From Sphaerochaetaceae bacterium (GTDB taxonomy: Bacteria > Spirochaetota > Spirochaetia > Sphaerochaetales > Sphaerochaetaceae): a stretch of 32,170 nucleotides of DNA. Within the stretch, counting starts at the first letter, position 1. Every line of letters starts with the position of its first letter. Under the pieces are notes generated by a model. The model ran no database searches, was not told the DNA's origin, and saw only the letters and a list, made by a program, of their open reading frames with translations. Shown in pieces: positions 32,011 to 32,170 of the stretch. Made by a program: the position numbers and the translations under genes. The stretch lies in assembly GCA_028700425.1 (NCBI GenBank), contig JAQVSP010000007.1, positions 1-32,170 of the forward strand, read 5' to 3'.

Positions 32011-32170
32011 TTTATGACCCTCAGGATGTAGACCTTCAGGTATTCGCTTTCTGGGAAGCTGAGCCTGACTGGGTGGTCGGCTGCCTGGCCGAAGGTTGCC
32101 AGTATCTGGATCTCTACGCCGCTGTCCTTGGCGCTCCATGCAAGCATTGTGCGGAACTGCTCCCTGTCCC
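32007..32170 (-). CDS. C-terminal end of an RlmI-like 23S rRNA methyltransferase, cut by window edge
   Basis: The last 53 codons of a gene entering from the right. It ends FGQAADHPVRLSFPESEYLKVYILRVIK, which fits the C-terminal strand of class I SAM methyltransferases of the RlmI type (DHP followed by PE-YLK). These modify cytosine in 23S rRNA. The stop TGA overlaps the GTG start of the phosphatase. Only the tail is visible, so the family is likely but not proven. Confidence 0.65.
   Translation of the reverse strand, partial: DREQFRTMLAWSAKDSGVEIQILATFGQAADHPVRLSFPESEYLKVYILRVIK

Overview
The window is a gene-dense bacterial chromosome segment of about 50% GC by eye. I place it, with moderate confidence, in the Spirochaetota, possibly near Sphaerochaeta or Treponema. 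The grounds are the gram-negative style signal peptides, the rplU-rpmA-obg-nadD-yqeK-rsfS order, an OadB with a miniature OadG-like partner, sugar ABC systems without a local ATPase, and free use of ATA and AGG codons in the genes I translated. This is a judgement from gene content, not a database match. I see no tRNA, rRNA, CRISPR array, insertion sequence or prophage.

Layout. 1-2640 holds a secreted caspase-fold protein that runs off the left edge, then a decayed GNAT acetyltransferase. 2715-5568 (+) encodes an ABC-F ATPase and an Mrp-type Fe-S carrier. 5563-10813 (-) has a HAD phosphatase, a three-gene CUT1 sugar ABC operon and an OadB/mini-OadG sodium pump pair. 10814-11330 has no intact gene. 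11331-13608 (+) is a two-gene unit: an HTH protein with a degenerate Fic-like domain, overlapping a D-aminoacylase-type amidohydrolase. 13598-15674 (-) has an amino-acid ABC permease and binding protein plus a GyrI-like protein. 15798-19023 (-) is the ribosome/GTPase/NAD operon. A divergent self-controlled TetR gene follows. 19737-23090 (-) is an E2-like acyltransferase, biotin ligase and ArgRS operon. 23238-24240 (+) is azlCD, facing mtaB (-). pta, cysK and epsC (+) follow. 28429-32170 (-) carries rsmA, a short ComEC, a two-TM unknown, a phosphoglycolate-type phosphatase and the end of an RlmI-like methyltransferase.

How the genes relate. Several units are partial systems. Both ABC importers lack an ATPase here, and the OadB pump lacks its biotin-carrying decarboxylase, although a biotin ligase is present. 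cysK and epsC form the complete last two steps from serine to cysteine.

Points of interest. Five genes have promoter-like sequences whose -10 element ends 6-8 bases before the start codon, with no or little ribosome binding site, which suggests leaderless transcripts. Three proteins keep a recognisable fold while losing catalytic motif residues (caspase-like, Fic-like, E2-like). A C(UUCG)G hairpin sits between the sugar-binding protein gene and its permeases. Convergent genes repeatedly touch or overlap at their 3' ends. I did not find a clear new defence or mobile system. The HTH/pseudo-Fic plus D-aminoacylase pair and the secreted pseudo-caspase are the best candidates for undescribed biology.
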